A stretch of DNA of 64,000 nt from Brucella sp. BE17 (GTDB lineage: Bacteria > Pseudomonadota > Alphaproteobacteria > Rhizobiales > Rhizobiaceae). Position 1 is the stretch's first letter; the number at the start of each line of letters is the position of its first letter. A model generated the notes under the pieces. The model was not told where the DNA came from, did no database searches, and saw only the letters and a list, made by a program, of their open reading frames with translations. Positions 28,073 through 36,238 of the stretch are shown piece after piece. A program made the position numbers and the translations under genes. The stretch spans positions 1,474,195-1,538,194 of the forward strand of contig NZ_CP154468.1 in NCBI RefSeq assembly GCF_039545455.1, read 5' to 3'.

Positions 28073-29344
28073 ATGGCGACTGATCTTATGAGTGGCGCAG
28101 TTCGTGGTTACCCTGCCGATCATGCAGCGGTGCAAGTCCAAGAGTTAGGTAGTCTGGGCATCGATCCTCGCGATGGATCGGCACAGCTTCCACTTTTGAC
28201 GTTCGACCCTTCCGCTTGGGAGCAGAACTGCGATGCAATGTTTACCTATGTACGGGCCGTTGGTGCAAAAATAGCACCGCACGCCAAAACGCCGATGTCA
28301 CCAGAACTTGCTCATGATTTGATGAAGCGTGGCGCAATGGCGCTGACGGTGGCAGATATCCGTCAGGCTGCTGTCATGCTGGAAAATGGCTTAAACCAGC
28401 TTATCCTTGCCAATCAGATCGGGGGTGTCTCCAGCGGCGCGCGGCTTGGCCGGTTGTTGGCGCAATATCCGTCGGCGCAGATCACCCTTTATGTCGATAG
28501 TCTGGCTGCGTTGATGACCGCTGCGGAAGTGGCAGAGGCTGCTGGTCGTCAAATCGATTTCCTAATTGAGGTTGGTGGCGGTCGGGCAGGGGCGAGAACC
28601 ATTGAAGCCGTATCAGCTATACTGGATGCACTGGTTTCATTTCCCCAGCTTCGCGCGGTCGGAATTGCTGCTTATGAAGGAGCGTCTGCAAGCAGTGATC
28701 CGCAAGAGACGCGCCGGGCGATTGCCTCTCTCCATGAACTGGCGTCTGCAGCTTTTGCTCAGTTGCGCGCCTTTAGACCGCATGATCATCTCGTCCTTTC
28801 TTCTGGCGGCTCGAGTTTCTTCGATCTGGTTGTCGAAGATCTTGGGCCTCTCGTCAAAGCTGATGGAAACGCCGATCTGGTTTTGCGTTCCGGCGCGATC
28901 TTCTTTTGCGACCATGGTGTTTATGCACGACGGCTAGTTGATCTCGACCGGCGCAATGGCTTTGCTGCTGCGGGAATGGGGTTGGCGAGCGACGCTTTTA
29001 GACCGGCACTTCTTGTTTACGCCGAAGTTCTTTCCCTGCCTGAGCCCGGGCTTGCGATCTGCGGCATGGGAATGAGGGATGTTTCTTTCGATCAAGGGCT
29101 TCCTGTTCCAGTGTCATGCTATCGTAACGGAAAAGCCGTGCACTTGCCCGAATGGCCTGTGGTAACAAAGCTGAACGATCAACACGCCTTTCTGGAACTC
29201 CCGGTAGCGACCGCTCTTTCGGTTGGCGACATCCTCGGTTTCGGGATTTCGCATCCTTGTACAGCGCTTGATCGATGGTCGTGGATATTTGTCACTAATT
29301 CTGATGGCAAGGTTGCAAAAGCCTTGCCGACATACTTCGGGTAG
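28073..29344 (+). CDS. D-serine dehydratase-like / D-threonine aldolase-like PLP enzyme
   Basis: A 423-residue fold-type III protein (alanine-racemase-like N-terminal barrel). PLP lysine segment KIAPHAKTPMSPELAHDLM near residue 72; phosphate-binding region LSSGGSSFF; C-terminal metal pair His-x-Cys in SHPCTALDRW as in zinc-dependent D-serine dehydratases. Family members deaminate D-serine or D-threonine, or cleave D-threonine. It begins an operon with two permease genes, an ATPase gene, a binding-protein gene and ridA, so the imported compound is likely a beta-hydroxy D-amino acid or its derivative (inference). Its start overlaps a 40-codon frame (27951-28073) by one base. Confidence 0.85.
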   Translation: MATDLMSGAVRGYPADHAAVQVQELGSLGIDPRDGSAQLPLLTFDPSAWEQNCDAMFTYVRAVGAKIAPHAKTPMSPELAHDLMKRGAMALTVADIRQAAVMLENGLNQLILANQIGGVSSGARLGRLLAQYPSAQITLYVDSLAALMTAAEVAEAAGRQIDFLIEVGGGRAGARTIEAVSAILDALVSFPQLRAVGIAAYEGASASSDPQETRRAIASLHELASAAFAQLRAFRPHDHLVLSSGGSSFFDLVVEDLGPLVKADGNADLVLRSGAIFFCDHGVYARRLVDLDRRNGFAAAGMGLASDAFRPALLVYAEVLSLPEPGLAICGMGMRDVSFDQGLPVPVSCYRNGKAVHLPEWPVVTKLNDQHAFLELPVATALSVGDILGFGISHPCTALDRWSWIFVTNSDGKVAKALPTYFG

Positions 29345-29348
29345 GCCG

Positions 29349-30017
29349 ATGTCTTCTTTGAACTTTCGTCCCTTATGGCGCTACGAGGATACTTTCATTG
29401 AAGGTATTTTTGTAACCCTGAAGCTTGCGCTTATGGCGGGAGCGGTAGGGCTTGTACTTGGCCTTGTGTTCGCGCTTTTGATGGGACGGGGCAATCGGTA
29501 TCTTGGTTTTCTGATCCGCGCCTATATTGAAGTGATCCGCAATACGCCACCCGTTTTGCAGATATTCATTATCTTTTTCGTCATGCCGCAGGTGGGGTTG
29601 CGGTTACCGCCATTCGAGGCGGCTGTGGTTGCGTTGACGCTTTATTTTGCGGCTTTTGTGGCGGAGATCATAAGGTCGGGTTTGAATTCGATCCCCAAGG
29701 CACAAATTGAGGCTGGCCATTGTCTTGGGCTGACAGGTATACAGGTGTTCAATCACGTCGTGCTCTTGCCGGCCTTGCGCAATATCTATCCCTCACTCAC
29801 CAGCCAGTTCATTCTGCTGTTGTTGGGAACATCGATTGCCTCGTTCATTTCGACAGAGGAATTGTTCCACACCGCAGCTTTCGTTGAAAGCCGCACCTTC
29901 CGCAGTTTTGAAGTCTATGCCCTCATCTCGGGCATCTATGTGATGATGGTCCTGGCATTTCGGCTTTTCTTCCTTGCTCTCGGAAAGCTCGCTTTCCGTT
30001 GGCCTGTAGCACGATAG
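29349..30017 (+). CDS. Polar amino-acid ABC transporter permease
   Basis: About 222 residues; start at the ATG 4 bases after the previous stop, since the longer frame extends into that gene. First helix FIEGIFVTLKLALMAGAVGL, conserved EVIRNTPPVLQIFIIFFVMP, EAA loop near KAQIEAGHCLGLTGIQVFN. Pairs with the next permease. Confidence 0.92.
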   Translation: MSSLNFRPLWRYEDTFIEGIFVTLKLALMAGAVGLVLGLVFALLMGRGNRYLGFLIRAYIEVIRNTPPVLQIFIIFFVMPQVGLRLPPFEAAVVALTLYFAAFVAEIIRSGLNSIPKAQIEAGHCLGLTGIQVFNHVVLLPALRNIYPSLTSQFILLLLGTSIASFISTEELFHTAAFVESRTFRSFEVYALISGIYVMMVLAFRLFFLALGKLAFRWPVAR

Positions 30018-30026
30018 GAGAGAACG

Positions 30027-30677
30027 ATGCGTCCTTTGGGAATGATTGATGTAATCTCCTTTGCGACTGCTTTCCAGTACACTGTTTTGCTGGTGCTGCT
30101 TGCTTTGGTGATTGGTGGGCCACTAGCGTTGCTCTTTGCAATGATGCGAGTGTCTCAGATTGCTCCACTGCGCTGGTTCTCGGCATTGATCCTTCAGTTG
30201 ATGCAAGGTGTGCCACTGCTGGCTTTGCTTATGTTTGTTTATTTCGGCTTGCCGGTTTTCCTCGGCATTCGACTACCGCCGCTTCTGGCCGTGACAGCGG
30301 CTTTCACGATTTATACGGCGGTTTTTCTGGGCGAGATATGGCGTGGCGGAATCGAAGCAGTCAAAAAAACCCAATGGGAGGCTGCGGCTTGTCTGGGGCT
30401 CAGCAGATGGCAGCAATTTATCCATATTATTGCGCCTCAGGCTCTTAAGATAGCACTTCCTGCCAGCGTCGGGTTTCTTGTTCAGCTCATCAAGGGAACC
30501 TCCCTTGCCGCCGTTGTCGGCTTCATCGAATTAACACGTGCAGGTCAACTATCAGCAGCAGCGACACTGCAACCGCTGCCCGTTTATATCAGTATAGCTG
30601 CGATTTATTTCGCTATCTGTTCCCCGCTGACGTTTTTGTCGCGCAAATTGGAGACACGTCTGCATGGCGCTCGTTGA
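30027..30677 (+). CDS. Polar amino-acid ABC transporter permease
   Basis: A 216-residue PAAT permease with FQYTVLLVLLALVIGGPLAL, MQGVPLLALLMFVYFGLPVF and the EAA loop KKTQWEAAACLGLSRWQQF. Preceded by AGGAGAG. Overlaps the ATPase gene by 14 bases. Confidence 0.92.
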   Translation: MRPLGMIDVISFATAFQYTVLLVLLALVIGGPLALLFAMMRVSQIAPLRWFSALILQLMQGVPLLALLMFVYFGLPVFLGIRLPPLLAVTAAFTIYTAVFLGEIWRGGIEAVKKTQWEAAACLGLSRWQQFIHIIAPQALKIALPASVGFLVQLIKGTSLAAVVGFIELTRAGQLSAAATLQPLPVYISIAAIYFAICSPLTFLSRKLETRLHGAR

Positions 30678-31389
30678 GATCAAGAACCTGCGGAAATCCT
30701 TTGGTACTCTGGAAGTTCTCAAGGATGTGACGCTCATCGTCGAAAAAGGCGACATCGTCGCACTTATCGGTCGCTCCGGCTCCGGCAAGTCCACTTTGTT
30801 GCGCTGTATTAACGGATTGGAGGAAACGCAAGGCGGCTCGATTACGGTCGCTGGACAAGCCATCAGCGCACGAATGGCAGGCCTGAAAGAATATCGCCAG
30901 CGGGTTGGAATAGTCTTCCAGCAGTTCAACCTGTTCCCGCATATGAACGTATTAAAGAATATAACGCTGGCGCCGATCCTGACACGCAAAATTGCCAAGT
31001 CCGACGCGCGTGCTCTGGCGGAGGCCTGCTTGACCAAGGTCGGGTTGCTGGAAAAAATCGAAGCGTGGCCCGAGCAGCTTTCAGGTGGGCAGCAGCAGCG
31101 TGTCGCTATTGCCCGTTGTCTAGCGATGGCGCCGGAACTGATGCTGTTTGACGAGGTGACCTCCGCGCTTGACCCTGAACTTGTCGGTGAAGTGCTCAAG
31201 GTCATGGAGGATATGGCGCATCAGGGCATGACAATGGTTCTGGTCACCCATGAAATGACCTTTGCCCGCAATGTCGCAAACAAGGTGGTTTTCATGCACG
31301 AAGGTCGGATCTGGGAGGAAGGTCATCCCGACGATCTGTTCGTTAATCCGCAAACACCTGAACTTCAGGCTTTTATACGGCGATCATAA
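30664..31389 (+). CDS. Polar amino-acid ABC transporter ATP-binding subunit
   Basis: A 241-residue ATPase: Walker A GRSGSGKST, Q-loop FQQFNLFPHM, signature LSGGQQQRVAIARCL, Walker B LMLFDEVTSALD, switch LVTHEM. The first Walker A position is R rather than P (GRSGSGKS), which is tolerated in the family. Begins within the end of the permease gene. Confidence 0.95.
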   Translation: MALVEIKNLRKSFGTLEVLKDVTLIVEKGDIVALIGRSGSGKSTLLRCINGLEETQGGSITVAGQAISARMAGLKEYRQRVGIVFQQFNLFPHMNVLKNITLAPILTRKIAKSDARALAEACLTKVGLLEKIEAWPEQLSGGQQQRVAIARCLAMAPELMLFDEVTSALDPELVGEVLKVMEDMAHQGMTMVLVTHEMTFARNVANKVVFMHEGRIWEEGHPDDLFVNPQTPELQAFIRRS

Positions 31390-31422
31390 AATTAACCCAA
31401 CCAATAAAAAGGGAGAAATCAA

Positions 31423-32214
31423 ATGGGATTGAAAGCATTTTTTGCATCTCTGAGCATAGCGGCAACTTTGCTTGCTCCGGTGACGGCATATGCAGATAAA
31501 TTGCAGGATATTCTTAACAGCGGTAAGGTTCGAGTGGGTATCTTGCTCGACGTGCCACCATGGGGCATGAACGATGCAGAAGGGAAGCCGACAGGTCTGG
31601 ACGTGGAAGTGGCGCAGCTCTTGGCACAGGAACTCTCTGTGGATCTCGAGATCGTGCAGGTAACCGGAACAAACAGAATTCCCAACCTGTTGTCAGATCA
31701 AACTGATATCATCATTGCCGCCATGGGAGCGACCTCTGAACGTGCCCAACAGGTCATGTTCTCGCAGCCTTATACGGCGGTGCAACTGGGTGTCTTCGGC
31801 TCTTCTGATATCGGAGCTTCGGAAGACATTTCGGTTCTGGACGGTCATACGATTGCTGTCGCGCGTGGTACTACACTGGATCTGTGGTTGACCGACAATG
31901 TTCCCTCCGGAACCAAACTGGCACGCTTTGACGATGTGCCGGGGGCAATGGCGGCCTATCTTGCAGGACAGGCCGATATGTTGGCTGAAAATAGCGCTAT
32001 CATTAGCAATCTGCGCCGGGACCGTCCTGACACCAAGATCGAGCCGGTCTTTGAGATCCGTCAGTCACCGGCGCATATCGGTGTCGCGATGGGCGAACAC
32101 AATCTTCTGCAATGGGTAAACACCTTTATTTTCACCAATGTGATCAATGGAAAGTTGCCCGCCCTGCAGGAAAAGTGGTTCGGGACCAAACGCGAACAGT
32201 TGCCAGCTCTGTAA
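31423..32214 (+). CDS. Amino-acid ABC transporter periplasmic binding protein
   Basis: A 263-residue SBP family 3 protein with signal peptide (FFASLSIAATLLAPVTAYA, cleavage before DKLQD). The mature part has GKVRVGILLDVPPWGMNDAE, PTGLDVEVAQLLAQELSVDL and the hinge QTDIIIAAMGATSERAQQVM. GGGAG lies upstream of the start. Placed after the ATPase gene, unlike module A where it precedes the permeases. Confidence 0.93.
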   Translation: MGLKAFFASLSIAATLLAPVTAYADKLQDILNSGKVRVGILLDVPPWGMNDAEGKPTGLDVEVAQLLAQELSVDLEIVQVTGTNRIPNLLSDQTDIIIAAMGATSERAQQVMFSQPYTAVQLGVFGSSDIGASEDISVLDGHTIAVARGTTLDLWLTDNVPSGTKLARFDDVPGAMAAYLAGQADMLAENSAIISNLRRDRPDTKIEPVFEIRQSPAHIGVAMGEHNLLQWVNTFIFTNVINGKLPALQEKWFGTKREQLPAL

Positions 32215-32334
32215 CCATAAGCCGGGCGTCCAGACAGGCGTACGCCCGGCCTACTCTTCTCTCCCTCGTCAGGAGAATAACGCCGCGATGCCGCGCGCAT
32301 TGTAAATGTCCTCACAACGCCCAAGGAAAATATC

Positions 32335-32721
32335 ATGACTATCGTGCGCCACGGAATTGGCACGGGTAAAGGCTCAGGCCAGCGTTCGCTTCCATTTGCT
32401 AAAGCCACTGAAGCAGATGGATGGCTCTATGTTTCGGGGCAGACACCGATGCGTGATGGCGAGATTGTTGGTCATGGCATCGTTGAACAATCACGCATCG
32501 CCATCGAAAATATGCTTCAGATCGTGCGCGACGCAGGTTACGGCGCAGAAGATATTATGCGCATTGGTGTCTGGCTCGATGATCCACGCGATTTCTGGAG
32601 CTTCAATGGTGTTTTTGAAACATTTTTTGGAGAGAACCCGCCCGCTCGTGCTTGCGTGCAGTCCAGTATGGTGGTGGATTGTAAGGTCGAAGTGGACTGC
32701 ATTGCTTATAAACGCAAATAA
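32335..32721 (+). CDS. ridA: RidA family enamine/imine deaminase
   Basis: A 128-residue protein of the YjgF/YER057c/UK114 fold. The catalytic Arg and nearby Cys are in PPARACVQSS and the Glu in CKVEVDCIAY, so the active-site residues of hydrolytic RidA members are kept; the loop between them is one residue shorter than in E. coli RidA. Such proteins hydrolyse reactive 2-aminoacrylate/2-aminocrotonate released by PLP dehydratases. It ends an operon that contains one PLP dehydratase and faces another, fitting that role exactly. Confidence 0.88.
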   Translation: MTIVRHGIGTGKGSGQRSLPFAKATEADGWLYVSGQTPMRDGEIVGHGIVEQSRIAIENMLQIVRDAGYGAEDIMRIGVWLDDPRDFWSFNGVFETFFGENPPARACVQSSMVVDCKVEVDCIAYKRK

Positions 32722-32807
32722 TTGCGCTCTTAAAAACTTTTCCCTTTTGGAGGCCGTTCCAAAATGGGCTTGCCCCAATTTGGTCGAGAGCTCGCTGCAC
32801 TAGGCTG

Positions 32808-32906
32808 TGTCCCCATAAGCGTGGTTCCTCTTCGTAATGGTGTGTGATTCACTTTCGTTGAAAGGAGATTGCCATGCGCCGTCACGAATTGATCGACGCG
32901 CAGACA
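32808..32906 (+). mobile_element. 5'-end relic of an IS427-group (IS5) element
   Basis: Starts TAGGCTGTGTCCCCATAA and runs to the transposase start MRRHELIDA. It aligns base for base, with scattered changes, to the upstream end of the IS5 element at 16830-17577 (read on the opposite strand). Similarity stops after about 99 bp. Confidence 0.7.
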
Positions 32907-33155
32907 ACTACCTTGCGGCGCTCAAGCTCGCTGCGACAAGAATATGGATCGCATCAATTAATGAGTCTGCTTCCTAGTTGCTGAGAGTCCACTCTCGCTA
33001 CAAGCTGCTCTTCCTTTCTGTCGCCAACGATTTGCGCGGCACCCAGTCACACGAGCGCATGTTTCGCGGAAAAACATGCTTTCGACAACGAAAGCGGAGT
33101 TTTCACATCAACTGACATGAGGGCGCTATCGTGGTTCCCGCCACGTGTTCTAATC
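32907..33155. other. Non-coding gap after IS relic
   Basis: No gene recognised between the IS relic and the end of the leftward LysR gene. It may include decayed IS flank. Confidence 0.5.
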
Positions 33156-34085
33156 TCAAAATTCGTGGATCAGTCCTTCGTATACTTTGTTAATCTCCCT
33201 CACGTCCCGTCGATATTCGTCGATGATCCATTCGCAAATATCATGAATTATCCATTCATTCGGTTTGATCGAAGCCACCAGATCACAGCGCCTGCCTGTC
33301 GAAACGACAACCGGATGCGATGGAACGAGCGAGCCTTTGGCGAGCAACGTAGACACCACGCTTAGCCAGCCAATAGCGTTGCCTTGCCCCATAAGTGCCG
33401 CCTGCACAACGACATTGTAATCCGAAAACTGAAGTTCCCGAGCTATCTCTTTCAGCGCATCGACGGAATATAAATCAGCCCACCTGAACTGCGACCCACT
33501 AAGGGTGATCACCTGGTTCAAACCCGGCTGAGACTGTATCGAATTGCAGTCGAAAGCAGGAGATCGTACAGGTAAAAGAAGCTCTGGCATGAGCGGATAA
33601 ACTCGATACCGGTCATCCACTTTCGGATCAAACCGCATCGCAATATCAGCATCGTTTACCGGACAATCAAGCCGCCCAATGATCAATTGCCACTCGATGT
33701 CGACATCTGGAAACAGTGCCTGAAATGTGTTCATGCGCGGCATAAACCAATGCGTAGCAAAGGCCCCCGAGACTGATATTCGCAACGTTCGTCGCTTCGT
33801 TTTCGCATTTTGCGTTAGTCCAGCCAAAACACGTTCAATATTTGAAAAACTCTTCGAGACTTCTTCGAAAAGATCGCCCCCATGTTCCGTTAGTTCAGCT
33901 CCCGTTGGCGTTCGCTTGAAAAGCTGCATTCCCAAATGAAGCTCCAGCCGCCCGATTGTCCGACTGACCGCGGGACTTGTTACCCCCAGTTCGCGGGCTG
34001 CGTTTGCAAATGTTCCGCACCTGACCGCCGCTTCGAAAGCGACGAGTGCGTTAAGCGAGGGAAGGAGCCGCCGAATTTGTGACAT
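33156..34085 (-). CDS. LysR-family regulator (GcvA-like)
   Basis: About 309 residues. N-terminal winged helix (LLPSLNALVAFEAAVRCGTF, ANAARELGVTSPAVSRTIGR, LELHLGMQLFKRTPTGAELT), then an effector domain (SGAFATHWFMPRMNTFQALF; DIAMRFDPKVDDRYRVYP). Start set at the ATG ending at 34085; six codons further out is another ATG. A dyad TTACA-AAA-TGTAA overlaps this start, and the HAD gene diverges from it. Probably controls the HAD/FAD-oxidase pair and represses itself. Confidence 0.9.
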   Translation of the reverse strand: MSQIRRLLPSLNALVAFEAAVRCGTFANAARELGVTSPAVSRTIGRLELHLGMQLFKRTPTGAELTEHGGDLFEEVSKSFSNIERVLAGLTQNAKTKRRTLRISVSGAFATHWFMPRMNTFQALFPDVDIEWQLIIGRLDCPVNDADIAMRFDPKVDDRYRVYPLMPELLLPVRSPAFDCNSIQSQPGLNQVITLSGSQFRWADLYSVDALKEIARELQFSDYNVVVQAALMGQGNAIGWLSVVSTLLAKGSLVPSHPVVVSTGRRCDLVASIKPNEWIIHDICEWIIDEYRRDVREINKVYEGLIHEF

Positions 34086-34097
34086 TACAAAATGTAA
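34085..34097. promoter_or_regulatory. Candidate LysR box (T-N11-A dyad) at lysR start
   Basis: TTACAAAATGTAA at 34085-34097: TTACA and TGTAA are inverted copies around AAA and satisfy the T-N11-A rule for LysR sites. It touches the start codon of the LysR gene and lies in the divergent promoter region with the HAD gene (34193). Confidence 0.45.
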
Positions 34098-34192
34098 CCC
34101 CATAGGTGATTATTATTGGAATTGATGGATGGGTCCTCAGTATTCCAGAGTAGCTGGACAAGCTTTTGCTCGAAACAGGAGAGAAAATTTTC

Positions 34193-34897
34193 ATGGCCTT
34201 CGAAAACTTCAAAGTTTTGACTTTTGATATCGTCGGAACCTGTATCGACTTCGAGAAGGGTATTCTGGATGGGTTCCGTGCTGCAGGCGGAGAGGCCGCC
34301 AAGACACTGACTGACGATCAGATTTTCCAGCCCTATCTGCAAGCAAGGGTTAAATTTCCAGGTCGTGCCAGTGAGGTCATGCGCGATGTTTACCTGTACG
34401 CAGCAAAGGGACTTGGGCTGCCGGACGACAGCGCCGCGGGTGACAAATTTCATAGCCACTTCTTTGACTTCCCCGCATTCGAGGATTCTGCTGAAGCACT
34501 CAGACGATTGCGCAGGCATTTCAGATTGGTTGCCATGACCAATTACGATCGCGTTGGTTTCAGCGCTAATTCGAATAAACTCGGCAACCCGTTTCACGAC
34601 AGCGTCACAGCTGACGATGCCCAGTATCCGAAACCAGATCCACGCTTCTTTTCCTACAATCTTGGACGCCAATCGGCATTTGGTTTCGTGCAAGATGAAA
34701 TCCTGCATGTTGCCCAGAGCCAATACCACGATATTGGCGTCGCTAGAGAGCTCGGGTACAAAGTCTGCTGGATCGAGCGCCGAAAGGGCCTCAAGGGTTT
34801 CGGCGGAACGCCTGTTCCCAAAGAAGTCACGACGCCGGACTTCCATTTTTCGACCTTGCGAGAACTCGCCGATGCTGTCGAAAACGAGAGAAAATAA
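34193..34897 (+). CDS. HAD-superfamily hydrolase (2-haloacid dehalogenase type)
   Basis: About 234 residues. HAD motif I is VLTFDIVGTCIDF: the first Asp nucleophile (D of TFD) is kept but the usual second Asp of DxDGT is V, the pattern seen in dehalogenase-type members. Motif II MTNYDR, motif III YPKPDPRFF, motif IV region LHVAQSQYHDIGVARELG. Start at ATG 34193 with AGGAGAG upstream. Paired with an FAD oxidase gene 28 bp downstream. Dehalogenation is not proven; similar genes often accompany DAO-type oxidases in amino-acid catabolic loci. Confidence 0.82.
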   Translation: MAFENFKVLTFDIVGTCIDFEKGILDGFRAAGGEAAKTLTDDQIFQPYLQARVKFPGRASEVMRDVYLYAAKGLGLPDDSAAGDKFHSHFFDFPAFEDSAEALRRLRRHFRLVAMTNYDRVGFSANSNKLGNPFHDSVTADDAQYPKPDPRFFSYNLGRQSAFGFVQDEILHVAQSQYHDIGVARELGYKVCWIERRKGLKGFGGTPVPKEVTTPDFHFSTLRELADAVENERK

Positions 34898-34925
34898 CTT
34901 GTAATCAAGCTCAGGTATTTTCCCG

Positions 34926-36221
34926 ATGCCAAAACTCAACCTACCCCGATCTTTGTGGCGTGAGAGTGCAACGCCACCTCTGAACTGCGCGACATTGGAG
35001 GACGACATTGATGCCGATGTGGTCATCATCGGTGGTGGGTATACCGGCTTATCGGCCGCCATAAGAGCAATTGAACTTGGTTTGAAACCTGTTGTTCTCG
35101 AAGCAGAAGAAGTCGGCTTCGGTGCCTCTGGAAGAAATGGCGGCGTTGTATCGACGAAGTATCGCGTATCGCTAAGTGCCATGGCGCAAACTCACGGCAG
35201 GCAAGTCGCTCAACGCATGAACGAGCTTGGTCACGCAGCGATGGATTGTGTTGAAAGCTATGTCGAGCGGTTTCAGATCCGAGACGCGAATCTGACGAAA
35301 ACCGGGAACATTCGCTGTGCGCATAACGAGACCGCATTTGCAGCGCTCGTGGAGGAAGCGAAGACGATCAAGGAGGTATTCGGCGATACGAGCATCGCAG
35401 TGCTTGGGGCTGATGAGATTGCGGCAGAGACCGGAAGTACGCGCTTCTTCGGAGGTGTTTTGAATTCCCATGCTGGCACCATTCATCCGCTCAGTTACTG
35501 CCGGGGTTTGGCCAATGCCGTGCTTTTGGCTGGAGACCTCATTTACGAGAATAGCCCCGTCCTTCGCATCTTGACAGAAGGCTCGGAAAAACTCGTTCGT
35601 ACAAAATCCGGATCGATCAGGTGCAAACAGATTTTGTTCGCAACGAACGCCTATTCCGACATCACGCCTGCCACCAGTAAAGTACGTAAGACCATCATAC
35701 CGTTCAGGAGTGCGATCATCTCGACAGAAGCCCTGCCCAGTTCTGTTTTTGATGAAATTCTTTGCAACAATCGAAGCTACAGCGAGACGCGAAGAATGAT
35801 GCGTTGGTTCCGACGTAGCGGAGACTGTTTGCTTTTTGGTGGCAGGGGCGCTTACGGCAAGAACGACTCCGCGTCCGCCTATGCGACCCTTGAAAGAGCA
35901 ATGTTTGATATCTTCCCGCAGTTGATAGGCTACAGGATAGCCCATCGCTGGTCGGGCCTTGTTGCCATGACGATAGACAGTCTTCCACAAATCGGGTTGA
36001 TCGATAATAATATTGGGTTTTCGCTCGGCTACAATGGAACAGGAATCGCGATGTCGAGCCTTCTCGGACGCTATGCGGTTGACCTTTTGCAAGGCGAAAA
36101 GCCTGATCTGGCGCTGATCCAGCGCCAGAAACCAGAAGATATTCCATTTTTTGCGATGAGAGCGCCAGCCGTCCGTACTGTAGCAGCATGGTATCAGCTG
36201 TTGGATAAATTCGGACGCTGA
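34926..36221 (+). CDS. FAD-dependent amino-acid/amine oxidoreductase (DAO family)
   Basis: A 431-residue flavoprotein: VVIIGGGYTGLSAAIRAIEL near residue 32, LEAEEVGFGASGRNGG (family motif), C-terminal LGYNGTGIAMSSLLGRYAVD. Similar in architecture to the product of 1155-2462. Oxidises an amine to an imine with FAD. Converges with the OYE-type gene, whose end is only 17 bp away, so the two operons meet tail to tail. Confidence 0.86.
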   Translation: MPKLNLPRSLWRESATPPLNCATLEDDIDADVVIIGGGYTGLSAAIRAIELGLKPVVLEAEEVGFGASGRNGGVVSTKYRVSLSAMAQTHGRQVAQRMNELGHAAMDCVESYVERFQIRDANLTKTGNIRCAHNETAFAALVEEAKTIKEVFGDTSIAVLGADEIAAETGSTRFFGGVLNSHAGTIHPLSYCRGLANAVLLAGDLIYENSPVLRILTEGSEKLVRTKSGSIRCKQILFATNAYSDITPATSKVRKTIIPFRSAIISTEALPSSVFDEILCNNRSYSETRRMMRWFRRSGDCLLFGGRGAYGKNDSASAYATLERAMFDIFPQLIGYRIAHRWSGLVAMTIDSLPQIGLIDNNIGFSLGYNGTGIAMSSLLGRYAVDLLQGEKPDLALIQRQKPEDIPFFAMRAPAVRTVAAWYQLLDKFGR

Positions 36222-36238
36222 ATACGCTCCCAAAATCC

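Noticed and set aside
29223..29348. N-terminal extension of the first module-D permease
   Set aside because: It lies inside the preceding PLP-enzyme gene and is not membrane-permease-like; the ATG at 29349 is the natural start.
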